From Synechococcus sp. KORDI-100 (GTDB taxonomy: Bacteria; Cyanobacteriota; Cyanobacteriia; PCC-6307; Cyanobiaceae), in NCBI RefSeq assembly GCF_000737535.1, contig NZ_CP006269.1, positions 1,364,001-1,428,000 of the forward strand: a DNA stretch of 64,000 nt. The letters are read 5' to 3'. Position numbers and translations under genes: made by a program. The notes beneath the pieces are model-generated. The model did not search any database. It was not told where the DNA came from and saw nothing but the letters and a program-made list of their open reading frames with translations. This document shows, piece by piece, positions 48,042 through 55,530 of the stretch; the first letter of the stretch is position 1, and each line of letters starts with the position of its first letter.

Positions 48042-48251
48042 TCAAAGGAGGATTTCAGTCCCCCAACGGAGGCGTTTGGCGTTCATAATCACTCCAGCAG
48101 TGGTGGGACGGTACGATTTCTCTACTGATTCCGTCCATTTATCTACCATTGACTCACATTCATCGCAGAACACACCATTCACAGAGCAATACTCTGCCAG
48201 AAGGTGAGAAAACGAAGATAAGCGATGTTGTTGGAGGTTCATTGGATGCAT
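48042..48251 (-). CDS. Island small protein with a CxxC motif, 69 aa
   Basis: From ATG 48251 (or 48242). FCDECESMVDKWTES carries a CxxC and the C-terminal part is basic (NAKRLRWGTEILL). It could bind zinc or iron. No family recognised and the start is uncertain. Confidence 0.4.
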   Translation of the reverse strand: MHPMNLQQHRLSSFSHLLAEYCSVNGVFCDECESMVDKWTESVEKSYRPTTAGVIMNAKRLRWGTEILL

Positions 48252-48368
48252 TCAATGAATAACCACGATTATTTATAAGGTATTAGTTAGATACTCCTGT
48301 TTAGTCACTGTTTCTAGTGGGAAGGTTTAGTGAATGTCTAAATAAAGGCAGCAACACACCTTATCTTT

Positions 48369-49154
48369 ATGGATTCCTACTTCTCTGAAGAATACGAAAT
48401 TGAATGGCAGATTTATTGTTGGTTAGACGAGAACTCTGAACCCTACTATGTCTCCAAGTGTCGTATGGGTTCCAATTCTCCCTACGCCAAGCGTCCTGCA
48501 TCTAGAGTTCAACCTCCAAGCGACAGAAGTCGCATCAAAACTCTGTTTATCAGCAAAGATGAGAGAGAAATCTTGGAGAAACTGGACAGACTCACCTACG
48601 AACTGGGTTTGAAAGACGCCACGGAGGGACATGGCACTCTTCGCAACTCCATCAAGCACTCACCCAAGTCATTGCGAGAGAGAAGTCACTCCAAAAAGGT
48701 TCCAGTTGATGTTTATAAGGTGAATAAGGAGAAAGTTGGGCGTTTCAAGTCCATTGGTGATGCTGTTCACTGCCTTGGACTGAACAAAGGCAACGCAATT
48801 GGTGCTCTTCACGGTCGTTTCTACCAAACACAGGGTTATTGCATCCTTTATGCGAACGAGAAGTGGAGAAAGCGTCCTAAAACCAACAGAAGTCGCTACT
48901 GGAGCAAGAGGAAACTCAAGGCATACGACTTGAAAGGAGCGATTCACTCCTTTGATTGTGTTGCTGATGCAGCAGAGATGGTTTATGGGAACAGAAAGAG
49001 GACAAACGGCATCCAGAAGTCACTTTCATCCACCAAAGAGTGGAAAAGCAAAGCAAACGGACTGATGTTCTTTGAAGAAAGCACCCTCCCTGACTTCAAA
49101 GACATCACCATCGCCCAGGTGGGACGACCCACTGCGAGCAATGAACAACGGTAG
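48369..49154 (+). CDS. GIY-YIG nuclease-like protein with NUMOD-type DNA-binding repeats
   Basis: 261 residues. The N-terminus IYCWLDENSEPYYVSKCRMG resembles the GIY-YIG core of phage enzymes (YVYLDE..PYYVGKG type), with Ser where the conserved Gly usually stands. The following part KTLFISKDEREILEKLDRL, then LGLKDATEGHGTLRNSI, fits the rest of that domain. Two repeats follow that look like NUMOD1/IENR DNA-binding modules (KVGRFKSIGDAVHCLGLN and HSFDCVADAAEMVYGN). Possible homing endonuclease or island defence/transfer gene; the Gly to Ser change could mean weak or lost cleavage. It overlaps the next gene by 14 bases. Confidence 0.65.
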   Translation: MDSYFSEEYEIEWQIYCWLDENSEPYYVSKCRMGSNSPYAKRPASRVQPPSDRSRIKTLFISKDEREILEKLDRLTYELGLKDATEGHGTLRNSIKHSPKSLRERSHSKKVPVDVYKVNKEKVGRFKSIGDAVHCLGLNKGNAIGALHGRFYQTQGYCILYANEKWRKRPKTNRSRYWSKRKLKAYDLKGAIHSFDCVADAAEMVYGNRKRTNGIQKSLSSTKEWKSKANGLMFFEESTLPDFKDITIAQVGRPTASNEQR

Positions 49155-49569
49155 TCAGAAGAAGCACATCCTGGATGTAAGAACAGGACCGAGCACAGAA
49201 CATCCTCTCTTTGAAACTTGGAGAGGAATGGTAAGGCGATGCACTGACCCTAAAAGCGACCCAAACAAGATTTATTATCACCGTGGAATCAGGGTTTATC
49301 CACTTTGGACAGAACGATGGGAGAGAGGTTCGCCTGAAGCGTGCCGTGGGATGTGGAGTCCAGGATTCAGGCAGTTCCTCAACTGCGTGGAGGACTTATG
49401 TGGTGAGCGTCCAGATGGATACACCCTGGACAGAATCAATCCAGATGGACACTACGAACCAAGAAACATTCGTTGGGCATCACCTTCTACCCAGCAGAAG
49501 AACAAACGCCCATTCCTTCAACCCAACAAGAACAAGAGTGGATATAAGTGGGTTCTGTATCGAAGATGA
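49141..49569 (+). CDS. HNH-type phage-like endonuclease/DNA-binding protein
   Basis: 142 residues from ATG 49141. The layout HPLFETWRGMVRRCTDP, YYHRGIRVYPLW, FRQFLNCVEDLCG and PDGYTLDRINPDGHYEPRNI then RWASPSTQQKNKR is that of small phage HNH-type proteins. A His in YYHRG and an Asn and Asp in the LDRINPDGHYEPRN block are in place. It follows the GIY-YIG-like gene with overlap, so the two are likely co-expressed. Confidence 0.7.
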   Translation: MNNGSQKKHILDVRTGPSTEHPLFETWRGMVRRCTDPKSDPNKIYYHRGIRVYPLWTERWERGSPEACRGMWSPGFRQFLNCVEDLCGERPDGYTLDRINPDGHYEPRNIRWASPSTQQKNKRPFLQPNKNKSGYKWVLYRR

Positions 49570-49682
49570 CATTGGGAAGGCAGTTTCTGTATAAAAGGAA
49601 AGAGAGTTTGGTGTGGTTGCGGACAAGACAAAGTAAAGGTTTATGAGATGGTGATAGCGAAAAGAATGAAGATGGGATTGCC

Positions 49683-49750
49683 CATACCCAAGGGATGAGC
49701 GAAGGACTGAACCCTTTGCTCATACCCAAGGGATGAGCAAAGGACTGAAC
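49683..49750. repeat. Two 30-bp direct repeats, period 38
   Basis: The unit starting CATACCCAAGGGATGAGC and ending GGACTGAAC occurs at 49683-49712 and 49721-49750 with one mismatch. It lies in the spacer before the gene at 49822. A short palindrome (ATCCTTTGGGAGGAT) follows. It could be a regulator-binding site. Confidence 0.85.
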
Positions 49751-49821
49751 AATCATCCTTTGGGAGGATTCGGAATCAGGAAGGCAGAGACATATTGAAT
49801 ACATCCAAAGGAAACCAACTC

Positions 49822-50385
49822 ATGACCGCCACTGCTCCTGTCACCGAAGACCTCCTGACACAGGAATCAATAGAGCACATGTGCCTCATCCTTCAAAGGA
49901 CAACATTCCTGAATCAAACTCCAGAAGGCGATCCAGTAGGAATCCCCTATCTCAACACCAACGGAATCATCAGGGCACATACCGTCTGGGCATTTCTGGC
50001 AATTCGTCTCTACCACTTCCTCAACGAATACGAGGGGTTTGAAGAAGAAGCAAAAACCATGCACGGAATGTGGAACCTTATTGCAAACGAAATCTATGAA
50101 AACCCCATTGATGTTGCAGGTGCAGAAGGAAAGTATGAGGCAACTCACGGAGTGTTGGGATACATTTGCGAATGTTTAAGACAGGAAGAGAATGACATCG
50201 TGAAAATCTACTGGATGACTCATCTGCTTGATGCCGTAATGGAAACTACAACTGATTATGCAATTGAGATGTATAAGGATAGAGGTGAAGAGCGCTGGGA
50301 ACAAGCAATGAATATCTGTAAGTCATTGACAGTTGGATGCTGGGAACATACCAAGCGAGTAAGGAAGACATTGCTGAAATATTGA
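49822..50385 (+). CDS. Island hypothetical protein, 187 aa
   Basis: ATG 49822 has an AAAGGA ribosome site nine bases before it. An all-helical acidic protein (LTQESIEHMCLILQRTTFLN, LRQEENDIVKIYWMTHLLD, EERWEQAMNICKSL). No membrane segment and no family recognised. The helical repeat-like pattern could be an adaptor or an anti-defence type protein, but nothing in it shows this. Confidence 0.6.
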   Translation: MTATAPVTEDLLTQESIEHMCLILQRTTFLNQTPEGDPVGIPYLNTNGIIRAHTVWAFLAIRLYHFLNEYEGFEEEAKTMHGMWNLIANEIYENPIDVAGAEGKYEATHGVLGYICECLRQEENDIVKIYWMTHLLDAVMETTTDYAIEMYKDRGEERWEQAMNICKSLTVGCWEHTKRVRKTLLKY

Positions 50386-50423
50386 GCTAATAATCGTTAT
50401 AATAACTGAGTTATTTCAAGCAA

Positions 50424-50430
50424 ATAAATA
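50424..50430 (+). promoter_or_regulatory. ATAAATA motif before small island genes, T4-late-promoter-like
   Basis: AATAAATA sits 30 bases before ATG 50461. T4-like cyanophages use a late promoter element of the form NATAAATA. A related but imperfect CTAAATAAAG stands at 48338-48347, also about 30 bases before the GIY-YIG-like gene. A/T-rich DNA gives such motifs by chance, so support is weak. Confidence 0.3.
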
Positions 50431-50460
50431 CTAATACCCTACTATTTTGATAGGAGAAAC

Positions 50461-50640
50461 ATGGACAAAGAAACAGTAGAGTTAGCGGATTTGCTAGCAA
50501 CAGACACAGTCAATTACATAACGAACTGGGCGGAAGAGCACAACTTCACCTATGACGAAGCGTTATACGACATCGTTTGTACTCATCGCCTGAACAGGAG
50601 ACTAAAAGAATCATCTCGTTCTCTCATGGAGTTTGAGTGA
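50461..50640 (+). CDS. Small island protein, 59 aa
   Basis: ATG 50461 follows a strong ribosome site (TAGGAGAAAC). The product is acidic and helical, starting MDKETVELADLLATDTVNYI and ending SRSLMEFE, with one Cys. The next ORF starts one base after its stop. No family recognised. Confidence 0.55.
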   Translation: MDKETVELADLLATDTVNYITNWAEEHNFTYDEALYDIVCTHRLNRRLKESSRSLMEFE

Positions 50641-50641
50641 G

Positions 50642-50758
50642 ATGGATACCAATAGACTTAAAAGAATACTCAATCTCACAGAACACAAGGAACGCAGGAA
50701 ACCTTTATTTGGTGAGAGGAAAGAGAAAGCAAAACCTGAACCAGGCGGAGGGTTGTAG
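50642..50758 (+). CDS. Very small basic island protein, 38 aa
   Basis: ATG 50642 is one base after the previous stop, as in a two-gene operon. The product is basic (starts MDTNRLKRILNLTEHKERRK, ends PEPGGGL). It may be translated by coupling. No family recognised. It ends exactly where the convergent ORF at 50759 ends. Confidence 0.35.
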   Translation: MDTNRLKRILNLTEHKERRKPLFGERKEKAKPEPGGGL

Positions 50759-50950
50759 TTAGTGTCTGGCATTGAGGACATCACTCATATAAAGCATCTG
50801 GTGTTCGTTCTCCTCTACCTTCAACCAGTTCCACTCCTGAAGCATCGCCCTCTGGTTCGCTGCCCAGGTGCCTTTCTCTGTATGAGGTTTGGTGGCGTTG
50901 AAGTTTGTGAAAACAGAACGCATCACCTTCTTGAATTCGTTGCGCTTCAT
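50759..50950 (-). CDS. Small island protein, 63 aa
   Basis: ATG 50950 gives MKRNEFKKVMRSVFTNF, then HTEKGTWAANQRAMLQEWNW and a helical tail; the frame is open to 51007. Mixed charge, no cysteine, no recognised family. It is convergent with the small genes to its left. Confidence 0.4.
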   Translation of the reverse strand: MKRNEFKKVMRSVFTNFNATKPHTEKGTWAANQRAMLQEWNWLKVEENEHQMLYMSDVLNARH

Positions 50951-51080
50951 TTGTAACTTCGTATGGCATTTATAATCTATTCGATATAACTTATTATAGC
51001 AGTTCAAGGTTGATAAATTAAGTCGCTTTCACGACTTGAGTGTAATCAAACTCTTGACAAAGGGTGGGTGTGAGTTGAAC

Positions 51081-51998
51081 TTATTTCACCTGATAAAGGG
51101 TGACTCTTGTTCCCTTCACTCTCTTCCTTACCTTCTCCAACTTCATTCCTTCTGGGTTCAGAAGGTTGTTTAGTTGTCTGGTTCGTCCGTCTCCAGAGTC
51201 CAGACAGAAGTTCAAGAAGTCCAGTTCTTGGTGAAGTTCCTCTGATGTATAAACCTCACCAACTCTTTGGGAGAAGTGAGAGATAACATTCTCTTCAGTG
51301 GAAGGAATCAATGTGTATTCCAACTGAACCATCTGGATTTTAGTTCTCCAAATGGAGTCTCGGAACTTTTGTTTCACCTCAACGGGAGTGGGAAGAGGGA
51401 TGACATAACTCCCATCAATAAAGTGAAGACGATGAAGGAAGTGTTCGATGTCCATCTTGGAGATGGAGATGGGAAAGATATTCCCGTGAGAACCGTCCAA
51501 CCATTCAGTGTTGAACACCTTTCCAAGGACTGACTCTGGGTCGGGGTTCAGGATGTTCTTCACTCTCCATAACTGGTCATTGATGAAGGATGTGACTTCA
51601 GGGATGGTGAGTTCCCTGTATTTCATAGTTCCCTTCTTGATGGATGGAACATGAAGTTGTTTGATCACTCCACCATCGTTATAGATGAAGAAGAAGTGAG
51701 GGATAAACCTTCCAACCAACTTTCCATAGTCATAAGGACTCCAGGTTCCTGGTGAGTTCCATCTCTCCTGGTTGATGGAGGGAGACACCCACTGATAAAA
51801 GTCTGGATAATTAGTCTGACAACAAAGGTCGTGGAGGGTAAGGTCTCCTCTCTTCTTGGTGAAGAAACCTTCATTGGTATAACCATTGTCTTCCAAATTC
51901 CAACCAAAGTGAGTGGAAGGTTTATTGGGAGATGTGTTATAAATAACTGTATCAGATTTCATTCTATCTTCTCTGGATAGTGTGAGATACACATTCAT
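51081..51998 (-). CDS. Island hypothetical protein, 305 aa
   Basis: Starts MNVYLTLSREDRMKSD. It is globular with many aromatic residues: FGWNLEDNGYTNEGFFTKKR, DFYQWVSPSINQERWNSPG, then HFFFIYNDGGVIKQLHVPSI, with LEKVRKRVKGTRVTLYQV at the C-terminus. No signal peptide, no membrane segment and no catalytic motif was recognised. It lies downstream of the integrase in the same direction, separated by the 19-bp inverted repeat region. Confidence 0.6.
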   Translation of the reverse strand: MNVYLTLSREDRMKSDTVIYNTSPNKPSTHFGWNLEDNGYTNEGFFTKKRGDLTLHDLCCQTNYPDFYQWVSPSINQERWNSPGTWSPYDYGKLVGRFIPHFFFIYNDGGVIKQLHVPSIKKGTMKYRELTIPEVTSFINDQLWRVKNILNPDPESVLGKVFNTEWLDGSHGNIFPISISKMDIEHFLHRLHFIDGSYVIPLPTPVEVKQKFRDSIWRTKIQMVQLEYTLIPSTEENVISHFSQRVGEVYTSEELHQELDFLNFCLDSGDGRTRQLNNLLNPEGMKLEKVRKRVKGTRVTLYQVK

Positions 51999-52056
51999 GA
52001 CTTTATCGGGGGTCGTGGATTAAAAGTGAGAGGGTGGTATCTCTCATTCAGGTAAT

Positions 52057-52094
52057 AAAGGAACCCCTTTCAGGAAACTGGGAGGAGTTCCTTT
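52057..52094 (+). terminator. Hairpin with T-run
   Basis: AAAGGAAC (52057-52064) and GTTCCTTT (52087-52094) form an 8-bp perfect stem followed by T residues to 52096 on the plus strand. It resembles a Rho-independent terminator for plus-strand transcripts. Confidence 0.55.
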
Positions 52095-52155
52095 TTGTAC
52101 CCTTCACTCTTATTTAGACGACTTATAAACCCTTATTATTATTACTTTACACAGG

Positions 52156-52257
52156 GGTGTCCCAGTTGTCCCAGAAACGAGGAGACTATAATATTCTATA
52201 TGATTTATCCAATATTAACCATTATAGTTAAGTCATAACTGGGACAACTGGGACACC
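52156..52257. repeat. 19-bp perfect inverted repeat flanking an A/T-rich core
   Basis: GGTGTCCCAGTTGTCCCAG (52156-52174) and CTGGGACAACTGGGACACC (52239-52257) are exact reverse complements, 64 bases apart. Each arm has two TGTCCCAG-like units in direct repeat, so there are four units in all. The core is very A/T-rich. Such arrays can be origin iterons, arm-type integrase or excisionase sites. Confidence 0.85.
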
Positions 52258-52363
52258 TTATCTACCAGTTTAGATACCCTCTAAATAACTACAGTTAAGG
52301 AGTTCCTCCTTCACTGACATAAGGTTTACTGATTTCTCCTTGTGTCCTTATCCTCGGCGAATA

Positions 52364-52395
52364 CCCTTGTCACACTGCCATTGTTGTGACAGGGG
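52364..52395. terminator. Hairpin just after the integrase stop
   Basis: CCCTTGTCACA (52364-52374) and TGTGACAGGGG (52385-52395) form a stem with one G-T pair, within 50 bases of the integrase stop. No T-run follows on the minus strand. Confidence 0.4.
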
Positions 52396-52410
52396 GTTTC
52401 GTTTGTCTTA

Positions 52411-53643
52411 TTACACTAAAGGTACAAAGACCACCTTCTCACTCTTCTTCAGCACCACATCCATCTTCTTATCAGTCATTCCTAGCAGTACTCGGTTCTC
52501 GTTCTCGATTATCACATCCTCATAATGCTTGTGAATCATCATTTCGATCGTTCCAAGGTTCTTCGCCAGCAAATAGGTGGATACGCCCTTGTGAATCCTT
52601 CTGGTTATGTGAGTTGCCCTACAGCAATACATTCGATACTCCAGTCCCAGTCCTACCGCAGTCAATATTTCTCTAAACCGTCGCGAAAAGAACTGACTAG
52701 ACCACTGTTTCCTCGTTCCGAAGTCCATCCATAGTGAGGTTGTGGATTTTGGATCAACCTTTTTGCTCTTGAAGAGGGCAATAACCTTTGGAACAGTCTG
52801 GGATAAGAATATTGTGTTCCTTCTACCAGTCTTACTCACTCGCACATCAACTAAAGTCTCTCCATTGCTCTTGTATTTGATGTCGCCGAACTGAATATTG
52901 AATAACTCATCAGTTCTGAACCCACCCTCCAGTTGAAGTTCAAAGAAATACAGCATCTGCTTCCACTTCCATACCTCCACACCTTCTGATTCTTCTATCC
53001 GTCTCTCCAACTCACCTCTTATTGCCTTCACTTGCTCCTCTGTGAATGCTTTCTCACCTTGTTCTTCTTCTCGTGCCTCGTGTGTCTGACGAGGGATGGG
53101 GATATTACATGTTGCATCCTTTATCAATCCATTCTTGAACAACCAGTTGGCGAACTCCTTGATGATTTTCACCTCTGCCTTCACGGTCGAGTGCTTATAA
53201 CCCAGTCCTTTTCGCCAGGAACAGTAGTCCTTGAAGTGTCTCTTGAAGTTCAACTCTTTCACTCTGAAGAATCCAAACTCCAGGAGATACTTCAACATCC
53301 CTGAACGAAGGGAACACTGCTTCACTTCAAAGGTGCTCTGCTTGATTTCCTTTCTCTTCACCCTTTGCTCGTGAAAGGCAAGGAACGCATCAATCATTTC
53401 TGACACTGTCGCGTTCTCTGTCTTGCTGTTGGCGTCTGGGTTCTTCAGGAACTCCTGATAAATCTCTGGCAGCAGTGCCATCGCCCTTGCCTGATCCACC
53501 GTCTCTGTGGATCTGAAGAACGACTGACGCCTCTCCTTCTTCCAGAAACGAATCCACCAGTAGGGACTGTTTTCAAACTGGACAAGATGGACGCTTGGGA
53601 AGGGCGTCTCCACTTTCTGGGTTTGCTTGCCTCGTCCCGCCAT
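52411..53643 (-). CDS. int: Tyrosine site-specific integrase
   Basis: 410 residues. The N-terminal part (about 80-190) is a SAM-like core-binding domain, HSTVKAEVKIIKEFANWLFK. The catalytic domain has Arg in LEGGFRTDELFN, Lys in VSKTGRRN, Arg in YCCRATHITRRIHKG, His in MIHKHYEDV and the Tyr nucleophile in that HKHY motif. The box II His is less clear (Y-C-C-R). The gene starts about 100 bases from the right att site. It is the likely agent of island integration in the GHL10-like gene. Confidence 0.9.
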   Translation of the reverse strand: MAGRGKQTQKVETPFPSVHLVQFENSPYWWIRFWKKERRQSFFRSTETVDQARAMALLPEIYQEFLKNPDANSKTENATVSEMIDAFLAFHEQRVKRKEIKQSTFEVKQCSLRSGMLKYLLEFGFFRVKELNFKRHFKDYCSWRKGLGYKHSTVKAEVKIIKEFANWLFKNGLIKDATCNIPIPRQTHEAREEEQGEKAFTEEQVKAIRGELERRIEESEGVEVWKWKQMLYFFELQLEGGFRTDELFNIQFGDIKYKSNGETLVDVRVSKTGRRNTIFLSQTVPKVIALFKSKKVDPKSTTSLWMDFGTRKQWSSQFFSRRFREILTAVGLGLEYRMYCCRATHITRRIHKGVSTYLLAKNLGTIEMMIHKHYEDVIIENENRVLLGMTDKKMDVVLKKSEKVVFVPLV

Positions 53644-53742
53644 TGCCTGGTGAGGGTCCTCTTGGCATTATAACGCCTCTTGCTTGAGTGTCCCGCATCT
53701 CATTACTATCAGAAACCATGCTGTGACTGAAATAACTTTTGC

Positions 53743-53774
53743 TACTGGGAGGGCTTATGGGGGAAACATGTCCC
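53743..53774 (+). other. attR: right attachment site
   Basis: It matches 46481-46512 at 29 of 32 bases and shares the identical AAACATGTCCC core at 53764-53774. It marks the end of the island, with the native 3' end of the target gene just beyond. Confidence 0.85.
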
Positions 53775-53832
53775 CGTTGCCTCGAGACGCGCCCGGTACA
53801 ACGCGTTCAGGAAACTGGGCACCACAGATTGA
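53743..53832 (+). pseudogene. Displaced native 3' end of the GHL10-like gene
   Basis: Read in frame it codes YWEGLWGKHVP, then VASRRARYNAFRKLGTTD and a stop. It aligns with the current C-terminus of the hydrolase (YWEGLWGKHVP, then QRYREIRRDAFAKLGSQD). The fragment has no start or promoter of its own and is the tail left behind when the island inserted. Confidence 0.85.
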
Positions 53833-53947
53833 GTGACGATCTGATTTGCCCAGCCTGCTGACGTCCGACTGCGCAGTGCGCACCGGGCGCGACAGACCCG
53901 GCCATCGGGTCTGGGGGATTGGGCAGAGAAGGTCAGGCCCTGTGCGA

Positions 53948-54742
53948 TTAACGGTTTCGACGACCTACGAGTTGCTTCAGGCTGAGCACCACCATGCAAA
54001 GCACTCCGATGATCGGTCCCGGTGGCAGGTCAGCCCAGATCGCCACGACCATGCCGCCGCTGCAGAGCAGCAAGCCCGTGACCGCCGAACGCACCATCAA
54101 CTGACGCAGGCTGAGACTATGCTCCAAATGCACCAGCACTGGTGCGCAGAGAAGACCGATCACCAGCACGATGCCGACGGCTGTAATCGCGCTGATCACC
54201 ACCAGAGCGGTGGCGACGATGGTGATGAAGCGGATTCGGGTGACGGGTCGCTTTGCGGCAATGGCTCCTTCGGGATCAACGCCGAGGAACACCAGATCGC
54301 TGTAGAAATTGATCAGAAGCAGAACCAAGGCCCCGGCGGCGATCCCGGTGCGGATCAGATCGGTACCACTTGCCGCCAGGGGATCGCCGAACAGAACCGT
54401 CTCAAGATCAACGCGCGCCTGAAGCAATGGCACGAGCAGAACACCGAGGGCTGTGAATCCCGCCAGAACCGTGTTCATGGCTCCTTCTTCGCGTCCTTGA
54501 AAGCCCTGATTGAGCCGTTCAGCCAGCAAGGCTCCCAGCAGGCCGCTGATCAGACCGCCGATGGTGGGATCCAGCTCCAGGGCGAGGGCGAGGACCAGCC
54601 CGGGCAGAACAGAGTGCGCCATCAGATTGGCCAGCAGAATCCGCCGTTGGGTGATCAGCAGCGATCCGGTTGCGGGGCAGATCAGGCCGATGATCAAGGC
54701 CAGGATTCCTGGAGCCAGCCACCAGAGCTCGGTTTCAATCAC
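53948..54742 (-). CDS. znuB: Zinc/manganese-type ABC transporter permease (ZnuB-like)
   Basis: 264 residues with about eight hydrophobic segments (LLWWLAPGILAL-type start). It has LLANLMAHSVLPGLVLALAL, LVFLGVDPEGAIAA and LCAPVLVHLEHSLSLRQLM, as in metal ABC permeases of the ABC-3 family. Its start overlaps the stop of the ATPase gene. Zinc is the probable metal, judged by the Zur-like box and the His-rich neighbour. Confidence 0.88.
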   Translation of the reverse strand: MIETELWWLAPGILALIIGLICPATGSLLITQRRILLANLMAHSVLPGLVLALALELDPTIGGLISGLLGALLAERLNQGFQGREEGAMNTVLAGFTALGVLLVPLLQARVDLETVLFGDPLAASGTDLIRTGIAAGALVLLLINFYSDLVFLGVDPEGAIAAKRPVTRIRFITIVATALVVISAITAVGIVLVIGLLCAPVLVHLEHSLSLRQLMVRSAVTGLLLCSGGMVVAIWADLPPGPIIGVLCMVVLSLKQLVGRRNR

Positions 54743-55436
54743 AACACTGGCTCCCCATCATGCAAGTGATGTCGCTGAGGCGTTCCCTCACTTCAGCGGG
54801 TGTGCCGCAGGCGAGCACTTTGCCGTCGAGAACGACAACCCTGTCGTAGCTGTTCAGAGCGCTTCCCCAGTCATGGCTGCTCACCAGCAGCGTCTGTCCG
54901 GAATCCGCCTGCTGACGCATCACATTCAGCAGATGTTCACGGGTGGGTGGGTCGATGGCGCTGCAGGGCTCATCCAGCAGCAGAACTCCGCTTTGCTGCA
55001 TCAGTGCCCGTGCCAGAAGCACCCGTTGCTGCTGGCCACCGGAGAGCCGGCTGAGGCGGCGGTTGCGCATGGAGGTCATGCCGACGCGCTCCAAAAGCTG
55101 ATCGACGTCCTCGGTCCCACGCATCCGTTGTCTGAAGGGGCGGCCCAGTTTCACCATCTCCAGCACCGTGATCGGAAAGCTCCAGTCGATGGCGGCACGC
55201 TGGGGCATCAGGGCGATGCTGGTGAGGCAATGCACAGCGCCGCTGCTGGCTTTCAGTCGACCCTGTAGCAGATGGAGCAGGGTCGACTTGCCAGCGCCAT
55301 TGGGTCCGACCAGCGCCGTAAGCGTTCCCGGTTGAAGCTCCAGGCTGACGCTGTCGATCACTGCGCGGCCCTGATAGCCGAAACAGAGATCCTGCGCTTG
55401 CAGTCCCGTGCTGGTGGTCGAAGTTGTTGCTGTCAC
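54735..55436 (-). CDS. znuC: Zinc/manganese-type ABC transporter ATPase (ZnuC-like)
   Basis: 233 residues. It has Walker A VGPNGAGKSTLLHLLQG, Q-loop ALMPQRAAIDWSFPITV, signature LSGGQQQRVLLARAL, Walker B VLLLDEPCSAID and the H-loop SSHDWG. The AAIDWxFPITV wording is common in metal-uptake ATPases. A CMMGSQCCD tail is rich in Cys. It is divergent from znuA across a 94-bp regulatory spacer. Confidence 0.9.
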   Translation of the reverse strand: MTATTSTTSTGLQAQDLCFGYQGRAVIDSVSLELQPGTLTALVGPNGAGKSTLLHLLQGRLKASSGAVHCLTSIALMPQRAAIDWSFPITVLEMVKLGRPFRQRMRGTEDVDQLLERVGMTSMRNRRLSRLSGGQQQRVLLARALMQQSGVLLLDEPCSAIDPPTREHLLNVMRQQADSGQTLLVSSHDWGSALNSYDRVVVLDGKVLACGTPAEVRERLSDITCMMGSQCCD

Positions 55437-55504
55437 AGGGGCCGATGGTTCAATTCATCTTGCGGTCAAAAAGGGGTTGATGCAGCCCCATTGTTAGGGA
55501 GAAT

Positions 55505-55519
55505 TGATAATGATTCTCA
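55505..55519. promoter_or_regulatory. Zur/Fur-family box between znuC and znuA
   Basis: TGATAATGATTCTCA is an imperfect 7-1-7 palindrome (TGATAAT and ATTCTCA) like Zur sites of the form TGATAATNATTATCA. It lies 12 bases before the znuA ATG in the divergent spacer, where repression could control both znuCB and znuA. Fur itself cannot be excluded. Confidence 0.7.
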
Positions 55520-55530
55520 CTGTGTAGTCC

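Larger units (their letters stand above)
51999..52410. other. 412-bp A/T-rich non-coding segment of the island
   Basis: It lies between the 3' end of the integrase and the start of the 305-aa gene. It holds three hairpins and a long inverted repeat of GTCCCAG-type units around an A/T-rich core. No ORF was seen. It is the most likely place for an origin, a transfer site or binding sites of a recombination factor. Confidence 0.55.
46513..53763. mobile_element. Integrative genomic island of about 7.25 kb
   Basis: It is bounded by the att duplication, with a tyrosine integrase next to the right end reading inward. The interior is visibly richer in A+T than the flanks, and some of its genes have strong Shine-Dalgarno sites (GAGGAGG, TAGGAG) unlike the host genes. 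It holds about eleven ORFs, mostly small and unknown, plus GIY-YIG and HNH nuclease-like genes. No capsid, terminase or replication gene is recognised, so it may be a satellite or a mobilised cargo element rather than a full prophage. Confidence 0.85.

Noticed and set aside
52039-52396. A possible CRISPR array from the GTCCCAG units and hairpins
   Set aside because: There are only two arms in inverted, not direct, order, with no spacer series and no cas gene nearby.
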